62,000 nucleotides of DNA from Cryptomeria japonica (Eukaryota > Streptophyta > Pinopsida > Cupressales > Cupressaceae), in the NCBI RefSeq assembly GCF_030272615.1, contig NC_081409.1, positions 239,907,832 to 239,969,831 of the forward strand. The letters are read 5' to 3'. Shown in pieces: positions 13,012-24,381 of the stretch (its first letter is position 1; every line of letters begins with the position of its first letter). The notes under the pieces were generated by a model, which was not told where the DNA came from, did no database searches, and saw only the letters and a program-made list of their open reading frames with translations. A program made the translations under genes and the position numbers.

Positions 13012-14229
13012 GTAATTAGTAAAGAAATATTAAATAGTACATGTAAATATTTTAACCTTATATGAATATAATCTGAAAACTCATATTTGATGTTGAATAG
13101 GTGGATATTGGGACTTGGACATCAAGAGCTATCAATAGGAATGACCATACATCTTACACTAGGGTAAACTTGACTATTTTTACTCATTAAATATTTATAA
13201 AAAAATTGTATTGTCAAAAATTACATACCCTTGCAATTTTACCTACACTCTTGTATCTAATTTACAGTCCATTCTCTTATTTTTGTGTAGTCTCATTTTA
13301 GCTCTTGCATCAACCTTATGCCTCTCAAGATGCTTAGGGTCACTTTTTCATTTCTACCCTTTTGTGTCAATTTTGCGTTAACTGTGTGTTTATCTCATTT
13401 CATGTGATCTTTGAGTGTGATTTATCTAGATACTAGTGCAGAGCACAAACATACACGTGTCATAATAGTGTCCCATGATATTTTATCATCTAAACGTCAT
13501 TTCTACACATTTTTCCACTTGTCACTTTCCCAAGTCAGTGGAAACTGTAACTAAATAAAATTCATAACAACTTGACGACCCTCTCTTTCCCTCCTCTTCT
13601 CTCATTTTTAAATCCATCTTTTCACTACAAACAATCTCTCTCGGTTCTCTCTTGGATTTTCTCTATTCTCTTGGTTTTTACCTGCTCTATCTTACTCTCT
13701 TTCTCGTGCATATCTTACTAAAACTTGCCCTTGCATTGCTACAGATATATCAAGCTCTCACAACACTCTTTGCAACTCTTTTGGATTCCTCAAGCCATTC
13801 TATTAATTTCTATTTGTTTAGTGTCTTTAAGAAATTTGGGATTTAGCACATCCCTTGTTTATTAATTCATTTATCATCGTGTCTATTTGTCTTTTGATCT
13901 ATCTATTTTGTTTTTATGGAGGTGAAAACACCAAGGAAAGGACTCTACTGGGGAAAGTCTCCAAACAACCCTAAACATTTTTCCTCTTTCATGTGTGTAG
14001 GTTTACTAGAGAAATTCAATTGCACGAAGGTTAGATAAAAATTCTAAGTTGGGTTTTCATGCTTTTTGTAAATCTTTTTTGGTGACAGTCAATATGAGAC
14101 TACAACATGTCACATGGACATCTATGTGTCATGCTATCATCCTTAGTTGGGACTCTCATATTTTTTTCGAAGACTCTTGGTCCTCTACACTTTCAATTTC
14201 TATAATCAAAAACCTTTTTTTACGCATTT
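13012..14229. other. Unassigned noncoding stretch
   Basis: AT-rich spacer with a pyrimidine-rich run near 13575-13680. One 64-codon hydrophobic frame (13652-13846) looks like chance. This is the target of the A insertion; ACAAT at 14230-14234 is its left target duplication. Confidence 0.6.
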
Positions 14230-14234
14230 ACAAT

Positions 14235-15292
14235 TGTTGGTATTTTGGTATGGTTTTGTCATTGATGTCAACACCTACTGAAAACTAGCACTTTGGAGAT
14301 CCAGCAACATTCACTGGCAAGCAACTATTGCACAGTTACTGGTATATGGTTCACCAGTAGGATATAATGATCATCGGCACTTGGAATGATATGGAAGACA
14401 CTTGGTAATATCAAAGACATCGTGTGGACACTTTGTTTTGAAGAATTAATCATTGGTATATTCATATTTACATATTTTCTTTTACCGACAAATAGGTCCA
14501 GGGTTATCTAGGGTTACACTGGCAGGTTTATCTTTTCCAGATCAGCATGACATGCTATGGAGATGATTTATTATTGATGTAAATGCATTAAGCCGACATG
14601 TTTAATTGGTTATTGCATCGGATTTATATTGTTTGTAAAATGTTTTTTATTGTAATATCTTGCAGAGCTGACCTACTAAAATTGGTCTTAGGTTATGGTA
14701 TAAATGTAAGATCTTATTTGTAAGATCAAATGTGGAATGCAAAAAAGAATTGTGTGAAGGTATATGCAAGATTAAACAGAGGTATACACGAAGACATCAT
14801 TTGAAGGCGAAGCTAGGTTTTTGTAGAAGCATATCAGCATTACACCGGTACTGAATCTAGCATATGAAGATGTATTTTGTGCAGTACATTCTTATTGGAT
14901 TTAATCATCCAACTGTAGTCAATGTGACTCCCATTTTGTGATTGAGCAGTGAGCTCTAGGCTGTTGGCCTTTCAGCATGTGCAGACCCCATTTATGTACA
15001 CTTAATATCTACAGTAGTATCATCTGATTGTGGGTAAGGTTTCCCACCGTGGTTTTTCCCCTTACAGGGTTTCCACGTACAAATATTGGTGTTATGTGTT
15101 GTGGATGACTCTATGTTTATGTTTCATGCATTAATCTCTACCAGTATAGCAATTTACTGTTAACACTATCTACCGGCATACTTAATTGGTTTACCGGTAT
15201 TAAGCATTAAGTTGGTTAATTGGTTTTTGGTTTAAATTTATTAGACAACTGATTCACCCCCCCCCTCTCTCAGTTCTCTCTGGGACCTAACA
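14235..15292 (+). repeat. 5' LTR of copia A
   Basis: TGTTGGTATT...CCTAACA. It contains GTCATTGATGTCAACA, TATAAATG at 14699, a GAGCAGTGAGCTCTA block near 14943, TTTTTCCCCTTACAGGGTTTCC near 15053-15074 (here given as a position, key parts CCC and GGG), and a poly-C tract near 15258. Confidence 0.95.
14699..14706 (+). promoter_or_regulatory. Candidate TATA box in 5' LTR of A
   Basis: TATAAATG, conserved in the 3' LTR at 20337-20344. Confidence 0.5.
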
Positions 15293-15294
15293 AT

Positions 15295-15307
15295 TGGTAT
15301 CAGAGCC
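15295..15307 (+). promoter_or_regulatory. Primer binding site of A (tRNA iMet)
   Basis: TGGTATCAGAGCC, two bases after the LTR end, is the usual plant copia site complementary to initiator methionine tRNA. Confidence 0.9.
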
Positions 15308-15348
15308 TAGTCCTCTTTTGCAGAAGTTTAACAACTTGAGGAGATCTA

Positions 15349-18300
15349 ATGTCTACTAATTATTTCAGGAAGTATTGTCCTAAACTTGATGGAACCAACT
15401 ATGGGATATGGAAGATCAGGATAGAGACACATCTAAATTGCATCGGTAAAGACATCTGGGAAGTTACAAAGAATGGTTATACTGCTACTGTAGCTAGTCA
15501 GATTGCTCCAACTACCTTAGCTAAAGATGAAGAGAATGATTGCAAAGCAAGAGAAGCACTTTTGAGCGCATTATCAGATCAACAAATCATGGGATTATCA
15601 GATAGGTCTACTACTAAAGCTATTTGGGATCATTTGGAAACACTTAATGAAGGAGATTCCACAGTCAATATTGCAAAACTTGAAAGCTTCCGGGTCAGGT
15701 ATGAACATTTAAAAATGGAAGAAGATGAAAGGATTTCTACTTTTACGGAAAGAGTAAATGAAATTATTTTGGGTATTAAATGTTGTGGAGGAACTCTAAG
15801 TGAGGATGAAATTGTTTCAAAAATCTTAAGAGGATTTCCACTGGCATATAAAATGAAGGTTACTGCTATAAATGAGTTGAGAACAATGCCTAATACATCA
15901 GTAACTAGGGATACATTGATTGGAAAACTTTTAGCCTCTGAAATTGAGGAATTTGGTCATGTTGCTACTATAAAGACTAATTTTGCCTTTAAAGAATCAA
16001 CATCATCTACTCCATCATTTGACAAATCAGACTGGAAAGCCTTTTATGCAAGAGAACTTGAAGAAACTAGGAAGGAGAATGAAGAGCTTGAAGAACTTGA
16101 AGCACTATTTGCAAGAAAAATGCCAAAAGGTCCAGTTGGAAGTAAGTATGAAGGTAAATCACCCTTTAAATGTTTCAATTACAATAAGATTGGTCATATG
16201 GCTTCAAGATGCCCTGATAGACATGCTAGACTAAGAGAAGAAGCTAGAAGAACATACAAGCCTAATCCTGAATATCAGAGATACAGATTTAAGAAGAACA
16301 AAGACAAATCTTGTTACATTGTTGATGAAGGTGTGATTGATGATTCTGATAAGGATCCAACAGACAAGGGATGGGTTTTTGTTACCATAACAGAAGATCA
16401 ACTGGCACCTACTGCTCAACTGGTAGAACAAGCCCTAGCAGCTAAAGTTGAAGTAAAGGATGAATGGATCACTGACTCAAGATGCTCACATCATATGATA
16501 GGAGACAAAGGTAAATTCTTGAACTTTCAAGAATACAATGGAGGTTTAGTAAGATTTGGAGATGACAAAGCCTGTTCAATCAAAGGTAAGGGTTCAATAT
16601 CTGTTGATGGTAAGCATAACACTGACAATGTCTACTATGTTGAAGGATTAAAGAATAATCTTTTAAGTGTTGGTGAATTAGTTGAGAAGGGATTTTAGTT
16701 ACAATTTAAAAATGGAAAATGCAAAATCATGAATAGAACTGGTTTGGAAATTGCAACCGGTAATCAGACTAGAGGTAATATCTTTCATTTGAATAACAGT
16801 GAAAAGACATGCTTGATTGCACATATAGATGAAAGTTGGTTATGGCATAAGAGACTATGTCATGTAAACTTTGATTGAATGGTGAAAATTAGTACTTCTA
16901 ATGCAGTTAGAGATCTACCTAAAATTGTGAAACCTCATAATACAATTTGTAAGGAATGTCAATTTGGAAAACAAGTTAGAGATAGTTTCAAAAGTATTCC
17001 AAAAAAATCCAATAATGCTCTTGATTTGATTCACATTGATTTATGTGGTCCAGCTAGAACTAAAAGCTTACAAGGTGATACATATTTCATGCTAATTATT
17101 GATGATTATTCTAGAATGTGTTGGGTTACTTTTCTTGGAGAAAAATCAGAAGCACTAGGAAAGTTCAAATTGTTTGAAGCAATGGTTGAGAATGAAACCG
17201 ATAAGAAAATCAAATGTCTAAGATCAGATCAAGGAGGAGAGTTCACATCTAAGGACTTTAATACATTCTGTGAAGTGAATGGAATCAGAAGAGAGTTATC
17301 AGCACCTTGGACAACACAGCAGAATGGAGTTGTTGAAAGGAAAAATAGAACTATCTTGGATGCAGCAAGAAGTATGTTATTAGAAGCAAATCTACCACAT
17401 GTGTATTGGAGAGAAGCAGTTAGCACTACTGTCTATACATTCAACAAAGTTCACATCAAAGGTGAAACCGGTAAGACCCCTCATGAACTATGGTTTGGTA
17501 ATACTCCTACTCTTAAGTATTTCAGAATTTTTGGAAGTAAATGTTATATTAGAAGAGATGAGTATATTGGCAAATTTGATCCTAGAATTGATGAAGGAAT
17601 ATTTCTTGGTTATTCATCTAAGAGCAAGGCATATAGATGTTTTAATAATAGATTGCAGAAAATTGTTAAGAGTACAAATGTAAAGATTGATGAACAAGTC
17701 AGAGGAACTTCAAGGTATATAGACTTCGAACCGGCAACAGAAATTGTGACATATGAACCTACACTAAATCCACCGGAACAGGATGAAGACCTAGTTACCT
17801 CGGTATCATCTAAAAATTCCACTGTGACTAAAGAACTACAACAAACAAAGACACCCCGGTATGTAAGATTGAATCATTCTGAAGATCAGATAATTGGAAA
17901 CAAATTTAAAGGAGTTATGACAAGAGGAATATTGACAAATGAAGAGGTATGTCTTATTTCTCAAATTGAACCATCATCTATCAATGAGGCATGTGAAGAT
18001 AAATTTTGGATTAAAGCTATGGAAGAAGAATTAAGACAAATTGAGAAAAATAATACTTGGACATTAGTTCCCCGGCCTAAAGATAAAAATGTAATTGGAA
18101 CCAAATGGGTATTTAGAAACAAACTTAATGAAGATGGTAAGGTTATCAGAAATAAAGCAAGACTAGTGTGTAAGGGATATTCTCATAAAGAAGGAGTTGA
18201 TTACAATGAAACGTTTGCATCGGTAGCCAGAATTGAGGCAGTCAAATTATTCTTGGCTTTTGCAGCTCACAAGGACTACAAAGTTTATCAAATGGATATT

Positions 18301-19503
18301 AAATGTGCATTTTTGAATGGAGATCTTGAAGAGGAAGTTTATATTGAACAACTTGATAGATTTTATTTGACAGATGACATTGATATGGTTTGCAGATTAA
18401 GAAAAGCTCTGTATGGATTGAAACAAGCCCCAAGAGCTTGGTATGCAAGGTTGGATAAGTATCTTTTGAAAATTGGTTTTACTAAAGGAAATGCAGATAG
18501 CAATTTATATTACAAAATAACTAATGATGACATCTTGATTATTGAAGTATTTGTTGATGATATAATCTTTGGAGGAGAAGATGGATTATGTAAGGAATTT
18601 TCTTTTAAAATGCAACAAGAATTTGAAATGTCTATGATTGGAGAAATAAAATTCTTTTTAGGATTGCAGATTTCACAGACTGATAAAGGTATATTTTTGA
18701 GTCAATCCAAGTACTTGAAAGAATTACTAAAGAAATTTGGGATTGAGAACTCTAAACCAGTAAGCACACCTATGGCTACAAATGACAAATTATCTCAAAG
18801 GGATGAATCTACACTTGTTAATCCAACTAGATACAAATCTATGATAGGAGGTTTACTGTATTTGACACAAACCAGACCTGATATTATGAATGCAGTATGT
18901 ATTATTTCTAGATTTCAAAGTAATCCTAGGGAAAATCATGAATCAACAGTAAAAAGGATTTTCTGGTACTTACAAGGCACAACAAATCTTGGATTATGGT
19001 ATCCTAGAGATGAAAATTTTGACCTACGTGCATACACAGATGCAAATTGGGCAGGAGATGTGGATGATAGAAAAAGCACCACTGGAGGAGCATTCTTTCT
19101 TGGAAAGAGATTAGTTTCTTGGTTGAGTAAGAAACAGAGTTGTACATCTTTATCAACAGCAAAATAAGAATATGTTGCAGCAGCAACTAACTATACACAG
19201 GTACTATGGCTTAAGCAAATGTTGAAAGAAATAAAGGTAAAATGCAAGGATCCTATTACTATATATTGTGATAACACTACAGCAATTGATATATCTAAGA
19301 ATCCGGTATTACATTCTAAAACAAAACATGTTTCTATCAAACTAAATTTTCTAAGGGAAAAAGTTGAAGAAAAGGAGATAAAATTGGTTTATGTGAATAC
19401 CAAAGAACAGCTTGCAGATATTTTCACAAAACCTTTGCCTAAGGAGACCTTTGAATATCTCAGAGATCAGCTTGGAGTCATACCACCACCGGTAGAGACT
19501 TAG
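15349..19503 (+). pseudogene. gag-pol polyprotein of copia A, three nonsense codons
   Basis: One frame of about 1385 codons with stops only at 16696-16698 (TAG), 16876-16878 (TGA) and 19165-19167 (TAA). There are no frameshifts. Order seen: gag with a UBN2-like region (residues ~10-250); a zinc knuckle at C275 with Tyr for the second Cys (CFNYNKIGHMASRC); a protease motif reading DSR at 376-378 where the family has DSG; a GAG-pre-integrase block around the TGA; the integrase core (HIDLCGP, SDQGGEF, VERKNR); RT with LYGLKQAPRAWY and FVDD at 18550-18561; RNase H with DANWAG near 19040. The start ATG follows the PBS by about 40 bp. The first two stops fit CAG to TAG and CGA to TGA. No envelope-like ORF follows. 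Confidence 0.93.
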
Positions 19504-19868
19504 ACAGTTGATGATTGTCATCAACCGGCAGAATTGAAAGACAAATCTTTTACTCTGGTCTTTGATGAGGAAGCTACTTCTCAGGGGGAGTAGTTGGTAT
19601 ATTGAATTGATTGGTATTTTGTATATGAACTTGACTTTGGTAACTTTGGCATTTGATGTCAAAGGGAGAGATATATCTATGGAAAAACACATTATCTTTT
19701 GAGGAGAGATTGGTATTGAAAATAAATCTTTGGATAAACACATGTTGCTCCCAGGGGGAGAGGTTGTTATTTAAGGGAGATTGATTGGTTTTTAGTATTT
19801 GGCATTTCTATTTTGGCACTTTGATGGTTTTTCCATCTTGTGTTGCCATCAATGCCAAAGGGGGAGAT
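19504..19868 (+). promoter_or_regulatory. Multiple polypurine tracts before 3' LTR of A
   Basis: GGGGGAG-like tracts lie near 19585, 19662, 19754 and 19858; the last (AAAGGGGGAGAT) abuts the LTR. TGTTGCCATCAATG at 19841-19854 pairs with CATTGATGTCAACA at 19893-19906 with a single mismatch. Confidence 0.8.
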
Positions 19869-20936
19869 TGTTGGTATTTGGTATGGTTTTGTCATTGATG
19901 TCAACACCTATTGAAAACTAGCACTTTGGAGATCTAGCAACATTCACTGGCAAGCAAGTAACTATTGCACAGTTACTGGTATATGGTTCACTGACAGGAT
20001 ATAATGATCACCGACACTTGGAATGATATGGAAGACACTTGGTAATATCGAAGACATCATGTGGACACTTTGTTTTGAAGAATTAATCATTGGTATATTC
20101 ATATTTACATATTTGTTTTTACTGGCAAATAGGTTCAAGGTTATCTAGGGTTACACCGGCAGGTTTATCTTTTCCAAATTAGCATGGCACGCTATGGAGA
20201 TGATTTATTATTGATGTAAATGCATTAAGCTGACATGTTTAATCGGTTATTGCATCGGATATTATATTGTTTGTAAAATGTTTTTTATTGCAATATCTTG
20301 TAGAGCTGACCTACTAAAATTGGTCTTAGGTTATGGTATAAATGTAAGATCTTATTTGTAAGATCAAATGTGGAATGCAAAAAAGAATTGTGTGAAGGTA
20401 TATGCGAGATTAAGCAGAGGTATACACGAAGACATCATTTGAAGGTGAAGCTAGGTTTTTGTAGAAGCATATCAGCATTACACCGGTACTAAATCCAGCA
20501 TATGAAGATGCTATTTTGTGTAGTACATTCTTATTGGATTTAACCATCCAACTATAGTTAGTGTGACTCCCATTTTGTGATTGAGCAGTGAGCTCTAGGC
20601 TGTTGGCCTTTCTGCATGTGCAGACCCCATTTATGTACTCTTAATATCTGCAGTAGTATCATCTGATTGTGGGTAAGGTTTCCCACCGTGTTTTTTCCCC
20701 TTACAGGGTTTCCACGTACAAATATTGGTGTTATGTGTTGTGGATGACTCTATGTTTATGTTTCATGCATTAATCTCTACCGGTATAGCAATTTACTGTT
20801 AACATTGTCTACCGACATACTTAACTGGTTTACCGGTATTAAGAATTAAGTTGGTTAATTGGTTTTTGGTTTAAATTTATTAGACAATTGATTCACCCCC
20901 CCCCCCCCTCCTCTCAGTTGTCTCCGGGACCTAACA
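19869..20936 (+). repeat. 3' LTR of copia A
   Basis: Same structure as the 5' LTR, 10 bp longer, including a small insertion near 19950 and a longer poly-C tract (20896-20908). It is followed by the ACAAT duplication. Confidence 0.95.
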
Positions 20937-20941
20937 ACAAT

Positions 20942-21981
20942 TAGATATTTTCACTAGTTTAACTGGTTGGAGATATCGAAATATGGTGAAATCGCCTCTT
21001 AAAGGAACATAGTTTTTCTTTTGCAGAGTCGCATTTCCTCCATTACAGTAATGCTAGATAGATATTGATAATTCAATAATATTGTTTCATTTATAGATAA
21101 TGTCATAATTTGATACTCCTCTTGGTATTCATGTTGTTGCACAACATTATTATCTTTGATACCTTTGGTAGAGGTATGAGCTAGATCAGTAAATTTAATA
21201 TTCTATTTATTGTTTCATGTATCTATTATTGTAAGTTTGAATGATATTCATTTTTAGTTTAATTTATATCTTGATGATTCCCACAGTGCTTCACAACTCC
21301 AATTCATGAACATGCACCTCTTACAAATGATAAATTGAACATATGAATAATTACACAAGTAAAATGGATATCTTTTTATTTTATTATTAATCAAGTTCCA
21401 ATTATTTTAGTCTTTCATCTTGTCCAGTGACTTTGATACTAGTCTAAGTATTGGTTGGGTACTTTAGCTTGGTTGGATGGGATGGTGTAGATGAATTTTT
21501 TCCCTAATATATACTATGTTGTGTGTTGGGTTGATTGATTGAATTGTCTATCTTTTGAGATGACTTTGACTAGATGAGAATGGGATTGATTGTTGGGAAC
21601 ATTTAGATTTGGATAATTAAAAAGAATTATCATAGGCAATATAATTCACATATAATCTATTGTATGATTGCTTAGTTTTTTCCATAACTTTCCCAAGGCC
21701 ATAAATTTATTCATTCAAAAGGTGAATTGAGGAGACCCCAACTCTCATAATTTGATATATTTTTCACAGTATTTTTCAATACTAATAGTCAAAGTAGTAA
21801 ACATTATGATTTCAAAAAATCATAACACATATTATATAAAATATTTTTATTGCCTATTTTCATTAGCCTCTATAAATGCATAGTTTATAGATCTTGATAT
21901 TACCCTATGTTTTTTTATTGATGACACTCTCATCCTTGATACTCTTATGTTAGTTTATCTTATGGATGTAGATGTTTCCTC
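20942..21981. other. Unassigned noncoding stretch
   Basis: AT-rich continuation of the sequence interrupted by element A. No element or coding signal seen. Confidence 0.6.
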
Positions 21982-23471
21982 TATTGGCATATGTGCAAGA
22001 GTATGATGACATGATGATATTGTATGTTGTCATTGTTGTCAATATGTTGAGAAGTGAACCGGTATATTGAAGTTAAGCAACTAGTAAAGAGAACCGGTAT
22101 GGTGGTGTAAACCGGTATATGTGCAATAAGTGAAGCAGTATGCTTGTCCAAGTGAACCAGTATGATGTTGTAAACCAGAACCGGTATGTCAGAACAAGAA
22201 CCGGTACATGGAATGTGGTAGGACTACCGGTTGGTAGTCTTAGCTTCAGGGTTTCCGGTTGAAGTGTTCCAAGCCTGTGTGATTCAACCGATGACATTGT
22301 GTGATGAGTTAGTGTTGTAATGGAGATCAGATCATGTTGCTACATTAGCCTTGTGCACGTGAAGGATCTTGCATGAAGGAGATTGATCCTATCTACCTCA
22401 GGAATGTGTGAAGTCTTTACAAACGGTGGAGAACGCGTGATGGGTTATCACCTCCATGAAGTGGTGAAGAACGAACGATGGAGAATGTCTTGAGATCTGT
22501 TCAAGACCATTGTATTCAAATGTAAAGTTCTCAATGGTCAGGATTGAACCAATCAATTTCTTAACCTGAGTGTTTAGGGTTTAGGGTTTATGTTGTTGAC
22601 CTATCTGTGTTCTATAAGGTCGATGTTGTGTTTCATGTTGAGGTTGTTGGCAAATGTTGTATGTGTGTATCCAAGTGAAGTAATAAATCATACTTGCCAG
22701 ACCAAGAGGAGTGAGTTGATACATGCATAGTGTGAGTGCAAAAGGAAGGAACTAAAGCGGATCTACATTGGCATTGAGTGCTACTACCAGATCATTGTAA
22801 TACTTGTTGATCTTTAACTACTTCAACAGTTGGAAAATCCCTTAACTGGGTAGCTTTAACCAGCTTGCTGTAAATCCTTTAACAGGGTGACTCAAAGCCA
22901 TTGACTTCATAAAATCCTCTAACAAGGTAACCTCTATTAGGGTTTAACCCTTAACCGAGTGATCCCTAACAGGATCGGTTCCTAACAGAACCTGTTGTAA
23001 CAGTCTTTAACCGGACTAGGCTTCTAACAGAGAGGACTTCTAAAGAGTTCAAAAATAGCTTCTGGGTATTCATCCCCACCGTGGTTTTTCCCAATTGGGT
23101 TTCCACATGAAAAATATGTGTGTCATGTGTGATGCCTCTTTCATGTGATGCTTTGTTATTTTCTATCAAGCAGTGAATCATGTTATGCTAGTAAATTATC
23201 GTATCTCTAATGATAGATTATCTGTTTATGCATAAGCATAAAGTGGAAATGAGGGAGTAGGTTATATGGAAAGCTAAGTGTTGCCAGTTTATGTCTTTCC
23301 TAGTAGCATTATGTTTAATCGGTAGTAATCTGGTTCTGACCGGTGTTAGTGATTGCCAGTCAAGTTCACTGTTTGCAATCAAATCGGTTAGGAAAAAGTT
23401 TTTGTGCCTGTACTGATTCACCCCCTCTCTCAATGCCGGTTTGGTACTCCCTGTTCATCATTGAGTTATCA
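21982..23471 (+). repeat. 5' LTR of copia element D
   Basis: It begins TATTGGCATATG (a decayed TGTTGG) and ends TTATCA just before a PBS. The first 300 bp hold a cluster of GAACCGGTAT-type motifs. The TTTTTCCCAATTGGGTTTCC block is near 23086-23105 and CACCCCCTCTCTCAATG near 23418. A short TTTAGGG run near 22572 resembles telomere repeat but lies inside the LTR. A reversed partial copy is at 4115-4844. Confidence 0.82.
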
Positions 23472-23473
23472 AT

Positions 23474-23486
23474 TGGTATCAGAGCC
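23474..23486 (+). promoter_or_regulatory. Primer binding site of D
   Basis: TGGTATCAGAGCC, identical to the A site. Confidence 0.9.
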
Positions 23487-23542
23487 TCCTCCAGGTCCTC
23501 TATGTTGTAAGCTTAACCACTTGAGGGAAAGATCCTATTGTA

Positions 23543-24381
23543 ATGATGAAGAGGGAAGGTCCAAAGTTCAACAATGATAACTTTAAAATATGGAAGGACA
23601 GAATGAAGATATACATCAGAAGCATGGGTGCTCAACATTGGAGCTATGTTGAAAATATTTATCTTATCCCTATCGGTACTCTCATCGATGACCAAAAGAG
23701 AGAGATTCAGGAGAATGGGCAAGTCATGGAAGCCCTAATCAGTAGCTTATCTGACATTGAGTTTATTGATGTCCAGGATAAAGACAATCCCAAAGAAGTA
23801 TGGGATACTCTTGAGAATATCTATGGTGGTGATGAGCATGTAAAATAAGCTAAGGAGGAAAGCCTTAGAGGGAGTTTGAAGACATGCAGATGGTTGAAGG
23901 TGAGACCATTCGACAGTATGGAATACGAATAAAAACCGTTGTTGGAGATATCAAGAGTGCAGGTGGTAAAATGGAAGATTCTACAGTTGTCAGGAAAGTT
24001 TTGAGATCCTTATTACCAGTCTATGCAATAAGGGTTGTTGCTATTCAGGAGTTGAGATCTATAGACAAGACTAAGGTATCCCTAGACTCCATCATTGCAA
24101 AGTTGACAACCTATGAGCTAAATAGTTTTGATGGCAGTATTCAGAAGACTAAATCAGCTTTTAGAGCATCTGTTGCACCATCTAGAAAAGGAAAAGAAGC
24201 AAGCACCAGCGGTGAACCAAGACAGAGCAGAGAAATGGATGATGAGGAGATTCTGATGGAATTTGAAGCTCTTCTTGCCAAGAGACTTCCAAAGGGAACC
24301 GGCAAATACAGAGGTAAGCTTCCTTTGAAATGTTTTTCTTGTAACTGGATATGACACATTGCTATAAATTGTACTAATGAT
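23543..24381 (+). pseudogene. Truncated copia gag (element D)
   Basis: It encodes a copia-type gag start (FKIWKDRMKIYI...WDTLENIYGG), a TAA at 23846-23848 (fits CAA to TAA) and a one-base shift near 23872. A second frame follows (QYGIRIK...IAKLTTYELNSF), then an acidic stretch and a CCHC knuckle CFSCNWI-stop-HIAINC near 24331-24372. Homology is lost soon afterwards: no protease, integrase, RT or 3' LTR is found, so the element is cut off at about 24.4 kb. It is related to the gag of A but clearly a different family. Confidence 0.82.

Larger units (their letters stand above)
14235..20936 (+). mobile_element. Complete Ty1/copia element A (Sirevirus-like)
   Basis: A 6.7-kb element with two LTRs (1058 and 1068 bp), PBS, gag-pol and a polypurine tract, flanked by perfect ACAAT duplications at 14230-14234 and 20937-20941. 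Domain order is gag, protease, integrase, RT, RNase H, which defines copia. The poly-C/CTCTCAGT LTR end and repeated GGGGGAG tracts before the 3' LTR point to the Sirevirus group. By eye the LTRs differ at roughly 4-5% of positions, so the insertion is not recent. Three nonsense codons and a damaged protease motif make it non-functional. Confidence 0.95.

Noticed and set aside
13652-13846. Small hydrophobic ORF of 64 codons
   Set aside because: No promoter, homology or conservation evidence; it lies in T/C-rich spacer where hydrophobic frames arise by chance.
14235-20936. Element A as a potentially active copia
   Set aside because: Three in-frame stops, a changed protease motif (DSR), a damaged knuckle and clearly diverged LTRs.
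22571-22592. Telomere-like TTTAGGG run
   Set aside because: Only about two and a half units, inside LTR D, with a matching decayed part in the reversed copy; it is LTR sequence.
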